Shown: one piece after another, positions 1 to 8,408 of the stretch | Position numbering within the stretch: the first letter of the stretch is position 1 | Layout: each line of letters begins with the position of its first letter | From: Paenibacillus terrigena DSM 21567 | Lineage (GTDB): Bacteria; Bacillota; Bacilli; Paenibacillales; Paenibacillaceae | Direction: 5' to 3' | NCBI RefSeq assembly: GCF_000374845.1 | Contig: NZ_KB895417.1 | Coordinates: forward strand, 187,661-251,660 | Length of the DNA stretch: 64,000 nucleotides | Program-made: the position numbers and the translations under genes | Notes under the pieces: generated by a model | What the model was told of the DNA's origin: nothing | Database searches by the model: none | What the model saw: only the letters and a program-made list of their open reading frames with translations

Positions 1-1557
1 GAAGCGTATCGTACATGGCTAAAAGAGCGTCATGGCTCGATCGAGCTCTTGCAAGAGCGCTGGAATATGTCGCCTGCACAGCTGCCAAGCTTCGATGTGG
101 TGTTGCCGCCGGAAGAGGAAGAGATCAACTTCGACGTTCAGAATATGCACCAAGGCAAGAAAGGGACACGTTGGTTGGATTACTGCTTGTTCTCGATGGA
201 GATGCATAATCGTTGGGCAAAGGCGTTGTACGATACCATTAAGGACATTGTTCCGAATCATCTTGTCACGGTAGGTCAGGATGAAGCGCTCGGTGCACAG
301 CGTCCGTCACCGTTCTTCTATGAAGAAGCAGTTGATTATACGACCGTCCATTCCTGGTGGTTGAATGATCAATTGGTCTGGGATGGGATCTTCGCGAAGA
401 CGGCGAATAAGCCGAATGTGATTCAAGAGACAGGAATCATGTATGTCGAGACACCGGATGGTCGAGCGAAGCGTTCTGAGCTTGAACTGCGGAGCATCTT
501 GGAGCGCAAATATGCGTATGCTTTCTCCACGGGCGGTGCAGGTGCCATTCAATGGATCTGGAACACGAACTTCTATATGGATAACGCGAATGAATCGCAT
601 ATCGGCGCACTGCGTGCCGATGGAACGGAGAAGCCGGAAGCGGATGTATCTTATGATTTCGGTCAATTCATGAACGAGAACCGCGATTTGTTCGAAGATC
701 GTGCGCTTGAAGACATCGCTGTTATTTTCCCGTATTCGAATGATTTCTCGAATCGGAAGCTGGCATTCGACGCAACGACGCGGATTACACGTGTCATGAA
801 CTATAGTCTGAAATGGCCGTTCCGTGGGGTTTCGGAATATCACTTGGAAGATTTGCGCGTGAACCCGGCGAAGCTCATCGTGCTGCCGAGTGCGCATAAT
901 GTGGATGATCAAGCCATGGAACAGCTCGTGGAGATCGTTAAGGAGACCGGTGCGACTTTGTTGATTACAGGTCCTGTAGGCATCGGTGCTTATTGGCAGC
1001 CATCGAACCGCTTGAACGAGCAGTTCGGTGAGCGGACGATTGGCAATGTTCGTCGTGAAGAGATGCTGTTGATCGGTGACAAGCGCTACCGGGTATCTTT
1101 CGGACAGCGCCGCATTGCACAGCTCGCAAAGGAAGTGCCTTCGGTACAACAAGCAACGGACGGGGATGCCATCGTTGAAGTGTCGATCGGCCAAGGCCGG
1201 ATTCTCTGGAGTCCGCTGGCGGTTGAACTGAATGAACGGGATGAGGCTATCGAAGCGTTGTATCGTTATGCAGCAGGCCAAGCAGGTGTAAGTCCTGTCA
1301 TGGAATGGCTTACAGGCAGTGATTTGCCGGGCGTGTATGGTCAGAAGCTGGCGTTCAAGAACGGGAACTTGTATATTTTCGTATCGGAATATGCTTGGGA
1401 TGCGCCGGTTGAGATCAAAGATCCGATATCAGGTATGACGTATCAATTCACGTTACCAGCAGAGCGCTCGATTCTATTCGCAACGGATCAAGGCGGACAG
1501 CTCGTATCCACTTATCGTCCACAAGAAGTGAACATTGCAGTGAAGGGAAGAGACTAA
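1..1557 (+). CDS. Glycoside hydrolase, clan GH-A / GH42-like (5' end outside window)
   Basis: The reading frame is open from base 1, with residues EAYRTWLKERHGSIELLQERW before the first internal start codon (TTG at 49), so the gene begins upstream of the window; 518 codons are visible. The segment is the second half of a TIM-barrel glycosidase: a Trp-rich stretch (HSWWLND), then IQETGIMY near base 420, where the Glu is a good candidate for the clan GH-A nucleophile, then IQWIWNTN. The C-terminal part (LIVLPSAHNVDDQAMEQL and on) resembles the Rossmann-like trimerisation domain of GH42 beta-galactosidases, followed by a small beta domain. It ends 3 nt before the alpha-mannosidase, so both are probably co-transcribed for breakdown of a mannose-containing glycan. 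The exact GH family and substrate are inference. Confidence 0.75.
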   Translation, partial: EAYRTWLKERHGSIELLQERWNMSPAQLPSFDVVLPPEEEEINFDVQNMHQGKKGTRWLDYCLFSMEMHNRWAKALYDTIKDIVPNHLVTVGQDEALGAQRPSPFFYEEAVDYTTVHSWWLNDQLVWDGIFAKTANKPNVIQETGIMYVETPDGRAKRSELELRSILERKYAYAFSTGGAGAIQWIWNTNFYMDNANESHIGALRADGTEKPEADVSYDFGQFMNENRDLFEDRALEDIAVIFPYSNDFSNRKLAFDATTRITRVMNYSLKWPFRGVSEYHLEDLRVNPAKLIVLPSAHNVDDQAMEQLVEIVKETGATLLITGPVGIGAYWQPSNRLNEQFGERTIGNVRREEMLLIGDKRYRVSFGQRRIAQLAKEVPSVQQATDGDAIVEVSIGQGRILWSPLAVELNERDEAIEALYRYAAGQAGVSPVMEWLTGSDLPGVYGQKLAFKNGNLYIFVSEYAWDAPVEIKDPISGMTYQFTLPAERSILFATDQGGQLVSTYRPQEVNIAVKGRD

Positions 1558-1560
1558 GCG

Positions 1561-4311
1561 ATGGAACAACGTAGAACAGCACATATTATTTCGCATACCC
1601 ACTGGGATCGGGAATGGTACCTCCCTTATGAGAAGCATCATGTACGCCTTGTGGAATTGGTTGATGCTTTGCTGGACAAGCTGGATCAGGATCCGGATTT
1701 CAAAAGCTTCTGCTTTGACGGACAGACGATTATTCTCGAAGATTATTTGCAGGTTCGTCCCGGTCAGCGTGAGCGTCTGACGAAATTTATCCAAGAAGGC
1801 CGAATTATGATCGGCCCTTGGTACATTCTTCAGGATGCGTTCCTGACGAGCGGCGAAGCAAACGTGCGCAATATGCAGGTCGGCCATGAGGATTCGAAGC
1901 GATTCGGCGAGCCGGCGAAAATCGGCTATTTCCCAGATACGTTCGGCCTTGTGGGACAGACGCCGCAATTGATGCAGCAATCAGGCATAACGAACGCATT
2001 CTTCGGACGCGGCGTGAAGCCGACCGGTTTCAATAACACGGTATCAGACGGGGGCTATGAGTCCTCGTTCTCCGAGCTCATGTGGGAAGGCCCAGACGGC
2101 TCGAAGGTGCTCGGCATTCTGTTCGCGAATTGGTATTCGAACGGGAATGAGGTACCGACAGATAAAGAAGAAGCGAGAAAATTCTGGGATCGCAAGCTTG
2201 CGGATGCAGAGAAATACGCATCAACGCGGGAGCTGCTCTTCATGAACGGTTGCGATCATCAGCCGATTCAGCTCGACGTACCGGAAGCGATTCGCGTCGC
2301 GAAGGAGCTCTATCCGGATACGGAATTCATTCATTCAAACTTCATCGATTATCTGGCGGCCGTCGAAGGTGCGATGGAACGGGAGTTATCTTCGGTTCGC
2401 GGCGAACTTCGCAGCCAGCGCACGGATGGATTGGGCACGCTCGTGAATACGGCGTCGGCGCGCGTCTATTTGAAGCAGATGAACCAGACAGGACAGATGC
2501 TATTGGAAAAGGTAGCAGAGCCGCTCGCGACATTCGCAGACCTGCTCGGCCGTCCATACCCGCATGATCTGCTCACGTATGCATGGAAGACGCTGATGCA
2601 GAACCATCCGCACGATAGCATTTGCGGCTGCAGCGTGGATGAAGTGCACCGCGAGATGGTGACACGCTTCGATAAGAGCCGTCATGTCGCGGAATCGATC
2701 GTTGATACAAGCGTGCGTACGATTGTGGATGCGGTGGACACGACAGGGTTTGAAGCCTATGGTGAAGAGCCATTACCGCTGGTTGTCTTCAATACGACAG
2801 GCTGGAGCCGTACAGGGGTTGTGTCGGTTGAGCTGGAAGTCGCGAAAATCTATGAGCGTGAAGGGATTCGAGCGAGAGAAATGACGGAGCGCATGAAGGC
2901 AGTAAGCCTCGCGGGACGGGTGCTCGTAGATACGGAAGGGAACGCGATTCCTTGTACGGTGGAGGATTTGGGTGTGGTGTTCGGATATGATTTGCCGAAC
3001 GATAAATTCCGTCAGCCATTCCTAACGCGCAAGGTTCGTCTTACGTTCCAAGCAGAGGGAATTCCTGCGCTTGGATTGCACACATATGCTTGGGTATTAC
3101 GCAGTGAAGACGCATCGCAGTTGAGCTCCCTGGTGACGGGCGATCGCAGCATGGCGAATCATCTGCTGCAAGTGGAGATTGCTGAAGATGGCTCCTATAC
3201 GCTGACGGACAAGCGTACGGGACGTGTGTACACGGATCTTGGGATTTATGAGAGTACAGGCGATATCGGGAATGAGTATATGTACAAGCAGCCGGAAGGG
3301 GAGCAAGCTCTAACGACGAAGGGACTTCCTGCACAAGTTCGCGTGCTTGAGGATTCGGCGTATCGCGCTTCGTTCGAGATTGTTCATGCCTGGGAAATCC
3401 CGGCATCGGCTGAGGAATTGCTCGGTACAGAACAACGCGAGTTGGTCGGCTGGTCGGTGCGCAAGGCACAGCGTTCGAACAAGATGGTACCGTTCACGAT
3501 TCGTACGGTATTGACGCTTGATCGTAATGGTCGTGGCGTACAGATCGAGACATCGTATAACAATCAGGCGCAAGATCATCGTCTGCGTGCATTGTTCCCG
3601 ACGGATGTCACAGCGAGCACGCATGACGTGGATTCGATGTTCGAAATCGTGAAGCGTTCGATCGAGCCTGCACCGGAGTGGACGAATCCGAGCAATAGTC
3701 AGCATCAGCAAGCCTTTGTTGATGTGAGCGAAGCGGGAGCGGGACTCACGGTAGCGAATTTCGGCTTGAATGAATACGAAGTGCTCCGTGATGGACGCAA
3801 TACGATTGCGGTGACCTTGCTGCGCAGTGTCGGCGAACTCGGCGACTGGGGTTACTTCCCGACACCGGAAGCGCAATGCATCGGTGAGCATACGGTTCGG
3901 ATGGAAGTCATCCCGCATGACGGCGACGGCATTGAATCCGGTGCATATGCAGAAGCCTACCAGTTCCAAGTGCCTTGGACGGCATGTCAGACGGGCGTTC
4001 ATGCGGGCCGAGTGAGTGCGGTATGTACGCCGTTCCGCTGGGAATCGAAGGCTGCGGCCTTCTCTTCCTTGAAGATGAACCCAGCGACGGGCGACTTGAT
4101 GCTGCGTTGGTACAACATGAGCGCACAACCTGTTGACATGGCGCTGAACGCAACGATTCAGACCGAGCAGCTGTACAAGACGACGATCTTGGAGCAGCCT
4201 GCAGAGCCGTTCGCAAGCGAGGCGACGGAAGGTGTAACGCTGCCGCTGGGTCCATGCGAGATCGTCACAATCGGCGTCAAGCCGGTACGTGTTGGTGTGA
4301 ACTACGAATAA
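1561..4311 (+). CDS. Alpha-mannosidase, GH38 family
   Basis: A 916-residue cytoplasmic glycosidase with no signal peptide. The GH38 N-terminal zinc motif HTHWDREW is at residues 12-19 (H14 and D16 are the expected Zn ligands) and YFPDTFG at 123-129 holds the expected nucleophile D126. NHPHDSICGCSVDEVHREM near residue 350 is the conserved helical-domain segment with a further Zn-binding His. The length fits bacterial GH38 enzymes such as MngB, and a long C-terminal beta domain follows. It starts 3 nt after the upstream glycosidase and ends at a strong terminator, so it is the last gene of a glycan-use operon. Retaining hydrolysis of alpha-mannosides is family knowledge; linkage specificity cannot be read. 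Confidence 0.92.
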   Translation: MEQRRTAHIISHTHWDREWYLPYEKHHVRLVELVDALLDKLDQDPDFKSFCFDGQTIILEDYLQVRPGQRERLTKFIQEGRIMIGPWYILQDAFLTSGEANVRNMQVGHEDSKRFGEPAKIGYFPDTFGLVGQTPQLMQQSGITNAFFGRGVKPTGFNNTVSDGGYESSFSELMWEGPDGSKVLGILFANWYSNGNEVPTDKEEARKFWDRKLADAEKYASTRELLFMNGCDHQPIQLDVPEAIRVAKELYPDTEFIHSNFIDYLAAVEGAMERELSSVRGELRSQRTDGLGTLVNTASARVYLKQMNQTGQMLLEKVAEPLATFADLLGRPYPHDLLTYAWKTLMQNHPHDSICGCSVDEVHREMVTRFDKSRHVAESIVDTSVRTIVDAVDTTGFEAYGEEPLPLVVFNTTGWSRTGVVSVELEVAKIYEREGIRAREMTERMKAVSLAGRVLVDTEGNAIPCTVEDLGVVFGYDLPNDKFRQPFLTRKVRLTFQAEGIPALGLHTYAWVLRSEDASQLSSLVTGDRSMANHLLQVEIAEDGSYTLTDKRTGRVYTDLGIYESTGDIGNEYMYKQPEGEQALTTKGLPAQVRVLEDSAYRASFEIVHAWEIPASAEELLGTEQRELVGWSVRKAQRSNKMVPFTIRTVLTLDRNGRGVQIETSYNNQAQDHRLRALFPTDVTASTHDVDSMFEIVKRSIEPAPEWTNPSNSQHQQAFVDVSEAGAGLTVANFGLNEYEVLRDGRNTIAVTLLRSVGELGDWGYFPTPEAQCIGEHTVRMEVIPHDGDGIESGAYAEAYQFQVPWTACQTGVHAGRVSAVCTPFRWESKAAAFSSLKMNPATGDLMLRWYNMSAQPVDMALNATIQTEQLYKTTILEQPAEPFASEATEGVTLPLGPCEIVTIGVKPVRVGVNYE

Positions 4312-4326
4312 ATTTGGCATGATTCT

Positions 4327-4374
4327 AATAAGCCGCCCTCTGATCCTGAATTAAGGATCAGAGGGCGGCTTATT
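4327..4374 (+). terminator. Intrinsic terminator after alpha-mannosidase
   Basis: A perfect 20-bp stem (4327-4346 with 4355-4374) around an 8-nt loop, starting 16 nt after the stop codon. The T run is short (TTATT), so it may also act simply as a stable 3' hairpin. Confidence 0.8.
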
Positions 4375-4496
4375 ATGCAAATATTTAGAAAGCATAGGTT
4401 GCACGAGGAATAGAAATTGATCATTGCGGACATCGTATATTTGCTGGTGAATCCATTTTCGTTAAATTATAGACAGAAGGGAAGTTATTCGGGAAC

Positions 4497-5132
4497 ATGG
4501 CAACCGTCCTCTACATCACTGCACATCCGAACGATCATCAAGTATCGTACAGCATGGCTGTGGGCAAAGAATTTATTGAAGCTTATCGTGAAGCGAATCC
4601 GAATGATGAGGTCATTCATTTGGATTTGTACAAATTAAATATCCCGCATATTGATGCAGATATTTTTAGCGGTTGGGGGAAGCTCCAGGGAGGATCTTCC
4701 TTTGATCAGCTGTCAGAGAATGAGCGTTCCAAGGTAGCCCGTCTGAACGAGATCGTCGATCAATACGTGGCAGCGGATAAGTACGTGTATGTTACGCCGA
4801 TGTGGAACTTCTCGTTCCCACCGATTCTTAAAGCGTATATCGATGCGATCTGCGTCGCAGGCAAAACGTTCAAATATACCGAGAATGGCCCCGTCGGATT
4901 GCTGCCGAACAAGAAGGCTTTTCATATCCAGGCGAGCGGAGGGATTTACTCAGAAGGGCCGGCAGCAGCCATGGAATATGGACATAGCTACCTGCAAAAG
5001 ATCATGCAATTTCACGGCGTTCCGTCGTTCGAAGGGATCTTTGTCGAAGGGATGGGGGCTATGCCGGATCAAGCGCAATCCATTAAAGAAAAAGCGATCG
5101 CTAAAGCCAAGGAGGCTGCAAAACGTTTCTAA
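4497..5132 (+). CDS. azoR: FMN-dependent NADH:quinone/azo reductase
   Basis: A 211-residue flavodoxin-fold protein, the usual AzoR length. It begins [17 protein letters not shown], the FMN-phosphate loop seen in AzoR, and contains [20 protein letters not shown] at about 99-118 (the flavin isoalloxazine loop MWNF) and an [11 protein letters not shown] segment near 147-157. The family reduces quinones and azo dyes with NADH in the cytoplasm, usually as a homodimer protecting against thiol and quinone stress. It is monocistronic with a weak GGGA-type ribosome site; the terminator of the preceding operon lies 120 nt upstream. Confidence 0.93.
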   Translation: MATVLYITAHPNDHQVSYSMAVGKEFIEAYREANPNDEVIHLDLYKLNIPHIDADIFSGWGKLQGGSSFDQLSENERSKVARLNEIVDQYVAADKYVYVTPMWNFSFPPILKAYIDAICVAGKTFKYTENGPVGLLPNKKAFHIQASGGIYSEGPAAAMEYGHSYLQKIMQFHGVPSFEGIFVEGMGAMPDQAQSIKEKAIAKAKEAAKRF

Positions 5133-5206
5133 ATGGAATGGGACGAATTGCGGCAAATAACGATGCATATCTTCTGTTTAAGAACAATAGTTTGAGGAGT
5201 GGAACG

Positions 5207-5377
5207 ATGTCGGCACGAGATCAGAAGTTTCCAGTTTATTACGATGGTTCTGCGCATGTAGAGTTTGCTGAAGAAATGATAGAAGACCCGGAACATAAAC
5301 AAGATGATCGATCGATAACGAATGAAGAATGGCGCCGCCATATTAGCGGCAATCCTTTTTTTTACACACAATCATGA
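5207..5377 (+). CDS. Small acidic hypothetical protein, 56 aa
   Basis: I do not recognise this protein. The start at 5207 follows TGAGGAGTGGAACG, a good ribosome site 7 nt upstream; an in-frame upstream ATG at 5138 has none. The peptide is hydrophilic and acidic in the middle (EFAEEMIEDPEHKQDD) with a Trp-Arg-Arg motif near the end and no membrane segment. It ends just before a terminator hairpin, which supports it being a real short gene, possibly co-transcribed with azoR 74 nt upstream. Confidence 0.55.
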   Translation: MSARDQKFPVYYDGSAHVEFAEEMIEDPEHKQDDRSITNEEWRRHISGNPFFYTQS

Positions 5378-5384
5378 TCATGAG

Positions 5385-5428
5385 AAACGGCTGCTTCCGG
5401 TTATATACCTGAAGGCAGCCGTTTTTTC
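5385..5428 (+). terminator. Bidirectional intrinsic terminator
   Basis: AAACGGCTGC (5385-5394) pairs with GCAGCCGTTT (5415-5424), followed by TTTTTTCTT. On the minus strand the complement of the left-arm flank is weaker, but the hairpin lies between convergent genes and probably serves both. Confidence 0.75.
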
Positions 5429-5453
5429 TTATTCAATCTGATAAGTATTCGCT

Positions 5454-6788
5454 TTACTTTTGTTTGGATATCGCGTCTTTGATTTTGGCCCCCGACTCTT
5501 CTTTCAGTTTTCGTAAAAATTCCGGAATGTTCATGTCGGACTCAGCGAATTTGGCCAAACTCTCGTTAATATTGACGTATTTGTCATATCGGCTTATTTT
5601 TGAAGGCGGAAGAGCCGGTTTTGAAGCAAAAAATGCTTTAATATTTTTGCCTTTAAACAGTTCTTGATCAACGGCATATTGGTCCCTGACTTCTTGGGCA
5701 TTGAGGACCGAAGGGTCGACGCCTTTTCTTGTGATTCTGGACTGGTTTTCAACAGATACGAACTCGGCCATGACCTTAAACGCCGCGTCCTTGTTTTTGC
5801 TATATTTGTTCAGAATGATCGGATGTGAATACGAAGTCGGTGAAACGTTCGGAAGCTCCGGCCAAGATGGCAGCGGCACAGCATCGACATTTTTAACAAT
5901 GTCCGCGTCGCCGATCCCCCACATCAAGTATTGCGGCCACGTGACGATCATGCCGACATTTCCTTTCGGAAACTGGTAGCTTTCTTTGTTGTACAAACCG
6001 GGGATGCTGTATATGCGCTTCATCAGTTCCAAATATTTAGTAACTTCCGGCGATTTGTCGATGAGGACTTCTCCGGTATCCGGATCTGTTAAGTTAACGG
6101 AAAATTGCTTGAGCGGTACCAGTGCTTCGCCATAAGCACCAAACTCAAAACCGTGGTACTGCATGCCGTCACGTTCGCCTGTCAGCTTCTTGGACAGGTC
6201 GACAATATCGTCCCAAGTCAAATTTTCCTTCGGGTATGGAATACCGAATTTATCGAATACGTCCTTATTGTAATACAGTGTGAAGTTGTCGCTGAAAGTA
6301 GGCATTCCGATCAGACTGCCATTCGGGTTCATGGCGCGGTAAGTAGCGATGATCGAAGGCTCGATTGTTGATAAATCGAAATTGTTGGCTTTGACCAACT
6401 CGTCCAATGGCTCGATCATATCGAGCTCCGTGGTCGCTTCAATTGCGTCGCCGTCGCCCCAAATCAAGTCAGGTACGATCTTCTGGGCGTTCAGTTCCTG
6501 AAGCGACTCCAGATTGTTTCCTTTTTGCAGCTGCACCAGCTTAATATTTTTCAGCTTCTCACTAATTGTTCCGAATCGGGATTTGAAGTTTTCTTCCGGG
6601 TGCGGGTATAAAATTGTGATCTCAACTACTTCGTTATCGGTTTGTTTGACCGTGCCTGCCGAATCGCTCTTCTCTATTTCCGGTTCCGTTTTCTTCGCAT
6701 TTTCGTTATCGCTGGTGCAACCGCCAAGCAAAGATACTAACATGAGGAATACAAGCAACCTAGTCGTGCTCTTTTTATTCCTTTTCAA
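5454..6788 (-). CDS. Extracellular sugar-binding lipoprotein (ABC family 1)
   Basis: A solute-binding protein of 444 residues with a lipoprotein signal: basic KRNKK, a hydrophobic core and lipobox LLGGC, then a charged linker. The body has typical family 1 sugar-binding features (LIWGDGDAIEATTELDMIEPLD, FTLYYNKDVFDKFGIPYPKENLTWDDI, VGMIVTWPQYLMWGIGDADIV). I chose TTG at 6788 because GGGAGGT lies 7 nt upstream of it, whereas the alternative ATG at 6794 almost touches the ribosome site. No permease or ATPase genes adjoin it, so it is an orphan that must borrow a transporter or act as a sensor. A cre-like motif sits in its leader. Confidence 0.88.
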   Translation of the reverse strand: MKRNKKSTTRLLVFLMLVSLLGGCTSDNENAKKTEPEIEKSDSAGTVKQTDNEVVEITILYPHPEENFKSRFGTISEKLKNIKLVQLQKGNNLESLQELNAQKIVPDLIWGDGDAIEATTELDMIEPLDELVKANNFDLSTIEPSIIATYRAMNPNGSLIGMPTFSDNFTLYYNKDVFDKFGIPYPKENLTWDDIVDLSKKLTGERDGMQYHGFEFGAYGEALVPLKQFSVNLTDPDTGEVLIDKSPEVTKYLELMKRIYSIPGLYNKESYQFPKGNVGMIVTWPQYLMWGIGDADIVKNVDAVPLPSWPELPNVSPTSYSHPIILNKYSKNKDAAFKVMAEFVSVENQSRITRKGVDPSVLNAQEVRDQYAVDQELFKGKNIKAFFASKPALPPSKISRYDKYVNINESLAKFAESDMNIPEFLRKLKEESGAKIKDAISKQK

Positions 6789-6813
6789 ACTCATTACCTC
6801 CCAATGATAAAAT

Positions 6814-6828
6814 AGGTAGCGCTTACTT
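6814..6828 (-). promoter_or_regulatory. Possible CcpA cre or LacI-type operator
   Basis: The minus strand reads AAGTAAGCGCTACCT, a CG-centred pseudo-palindrome about 26 nt before the start of the sugar-binding lipoprotein. It differs from the cre consensus at two or three positions, so this is a weak call. Confidence 0.3.
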
Positions 6829-6957
6829 AACGGTGCGTGATCCATGCGTGGCTTCGATTCACTCTCTCATTAAATTCCCCCTTCGTGTCAATCTACCCAT
6901 ATCCTACCAAACTGGGCGTGAAGATAGTGTGAAGAATCGAGGCTGCGGTCTAACGCC

Positions 6958-6990
6958 AAAAAACCCGGCTTGCATCAATCGCAAGCTGGG
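6958..6990 (-). terminator. Second intrinsic terminator downstream of Lrp-type gene
   Basis: CCCGGCTTGC (6964-6973) pairs with GCAAGCTGGG (6981-6990, one G-U) and on the minus strand is followed by TTTTTTGG. It lies 45 nt beyond the first terminator of the same strand, giving a tandem pair ahead of the lipoprotein gene. Confidence 0.65.
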
Positions 6991-7034
6991 CCGCTTCGTT
7001 CAACTCTATCGTACACGTATGGGTCTTCACACCC

Positions 7035-7073
7035 AAAAAGGACCGTCCGGTCGAGTGGATCCGGACGGTCCTT
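7035..7073 (-). terminator. Intrinsic terminator of Lrp-type gene
   Basis: A 13-bp perfect stem (7038-7050 with 7061-7073) followed on the minus strand by TTTTTGGG. It begins 2 nt after the stop codon at 7075. Confidence 0.85.
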
Positions 7074-7074
7074 C

Positions 7075-7503
7075 TTATTTGAGCTGATCAATCGTGAGGC
7101 TGACTTTATAATTCGCGAATCGCAGCAGTTGTTCGAGAAATGCGCTCAAGTCAGAGGGCGATGCAACACGAACACGCATCCAATAGCAGCCTTCGCCGCT
7201 GACGCTATAGACTTCAATCACTTCATCGCTGCTGGCGACGAAGGAGCGGAATTGCTGATGTGCATGATTGGAAGTCAGGAAAATCGTGATGAGCGCTTGG
7301 ACGGATTGCCCGAGCTTATCTCGATTCCACCTTACCGTATACCCTTCGATAATGCCGATGTCTTGCAGCTTGCGCACGCGAGCACCGACCGCTTGCCCCG
7401 TTAGGTGGACGATTTGACCAATTTCTTTGTGAGATCGGTTCGCATCTTCGATCAATAATTGGAGTATATCCAAATCTACGGAATCAATGGTTCCATCATT
7501 CAT
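7075..7503 (-). CDS. Lrp/AsnC family transcriptional regulator
   Basis: 142 residues, the normal length for this family. An N-terminal winged helix-turn-helix (VDLDILQLLIEDANRSHKEIG and TGQAVGARVRKLQDIGIIEGYT, about residues 8-55) is followed by the ligand-binding RAM domain (VIEVYSVSGEGCYWMRVRV, about 96-115). Start 7503 is chosen because GAGGTG lies 8 nt upstream; an in-frame ATG at 7524 overlaps that site. It is divergent from the UlaG-like hydrolase across 135 bp containing an inverted repeat, so it probably regulates itself and that gene. The effector is unknown, probably an amino acid. Confidence 0.9.
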   Translation of the reverse strand: MNDGTIDSVDLDILQLLIEDANRSHKEIGQIVHLTGQAVGARVRKLQDIGIIEGYTVRWNRDKLGQSVQALITIFLTSNHAHQQFRSFVASSDEVIEVYSVSGEGCYWMRVRVASPSDLSAFLEQLLRFANYKVSLTIDQLK

Positions 7504-7532
7504 TTGCTGAACACCTCTATGCAACGTATAAA

Positions 7533-7557
7533 ATTCTTACATGTTGAAAGTAAGAAT
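7533..7557. promoter_or_regulatory. Inverted repeat in lrp/hydrolase divergent region
   Basis: ATTCTTAC (7533-7540) and GTAAGAAT (7550-7557) form a perfect 8-bp inverted repeat with a 9-bp spacer. It starts 30 bp upstream of the Lrp-type start and is a candidate operator, although it could also act as an RNA hairpin in the Lrp-type leader. Confidence 0.45.
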
Positions 7558-7638
7558 CGCCGTTTCCTTTCATCCGATTATTTATGTGGTTCATGATCCT
7601 GTGTATCATTGTATCAGGAAGTAAAGGAGGATGTCAGG

Positions 7639-8385
7639 ATGAAAATACAATTGATAAGAAATGCAACATTATGGCTTGAATATGCAGGTGTTAAGATCCT
7701 CGTGGATCCAATGTTTAGCGATGCGGGTGCAAATCCGCCGATTATAAACTCCAATAATGATCGACGCAATCCACTCGTGCCGCTGCCAGCAGAAGTTGCA
7801 GCATGGCAGCATCCCGATCTGATGCTCGTCACCCATCTTCACCTGGATCATTTCGATGAGGCGGCGGTTACACACCTATCGAAGTCAACGCCGGTCCTGT
7901 GCCAACCTGGTAACGAGGGTCAAATTCAATCACATGGATTCACGGACGTCGAACCGATCGATACAACGCTAACCTGGAAGGAGATCACCATACATCGTAC
8001 CGATGGTCAACATGGCACGGGAGAGATTGGTCAGTGGATGGGCCAAGTATCCGGTTTTGTCCTGCAAGCAGCGAACGAACCAACGTTATATATCGCTGGC
8101 GACACGATCTGGTGCGATGACGTCGTTCAAGCTCTGGATGCGTATCACCCTGACGTAACGGTAGTGAACGCCGGAGGCGCGCAGTTCGTTACTGGCGATC
8201 CGATCACAATGAACGAAGCGGATGTCATCGCTGTGTGCGAGCACGCACCTTATACGCAAGTTGTTGCCGTCCATATGGATGCGATCAATCACTGTCATGT
8301 CACACGCGCGAAGCTTCGGGAAGAACTCGCCGAATCAGAGAAGACCTATAACGTACTTATCCCGGAAGACGGCGAATGGATCTAA
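7639..8385 (+). CDS. UlaG-like metallo-beta-lactamase-fold hydrolase
   Basis: A 248-residue cytoplasmic protein of the metallo-beta-lactamase superfamily. The zinc motif HLHLDH is at residues 66-71 (THLHLDHFD); further candidate ligands are H107 or so in DGQHGTGE, D in YIAGDTIW near 157 and H in VAVHMDAINHCH near 212. This is the pattern of the UlaG/YtkL branch (L-ascorbate-6-phosphate lactonase and relatives). The start at 7639 has AAAGGAGG 8 nt upstream; the longer in-frame start at 7609 has none. It is divergent from the Lrp-type regulator. The substrate is unknown. Confidence 0.85.
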   Translation: MKIQLIRNATLWLEYAGVKILVDPMFSDAGANPPIINSNNDRRNPLVPLPAEVAAWQHPDLMLVTHLHLDHFDEAAVTHLSKSTPVLCQPGNEGQIQSHGFTDVEPIDTTLTWKEITIHRTDGQHGTGEIGQWMGQVSGFVLQAANEPTLYIAGDTIWCDDVVQALDAYHPDVTVVNAGGAQFVTGDPITMNEADVIAVCEHAPYTQVVAVHMDAINHCHVTRAKLREELAESEKTYNVLIPEDGEWI

Positions 8386-8408
8386 GATCGACACCGCAGA
8401 TAGCCTGA

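Noticed and set aside
307-1281. 324-codon minus-strand ORF
   Set aside because: It lies wholly within the glycosidase frame, has no ribosome site and no recognisable domain; it is a codon-bias shadow.
3310-4320. 336-codon minus-strand ORF
   Set aside because: Antisense shadow of the alpha-mannosidase; composition is Arg/His/Cys-rich as expected of an antisense frame.
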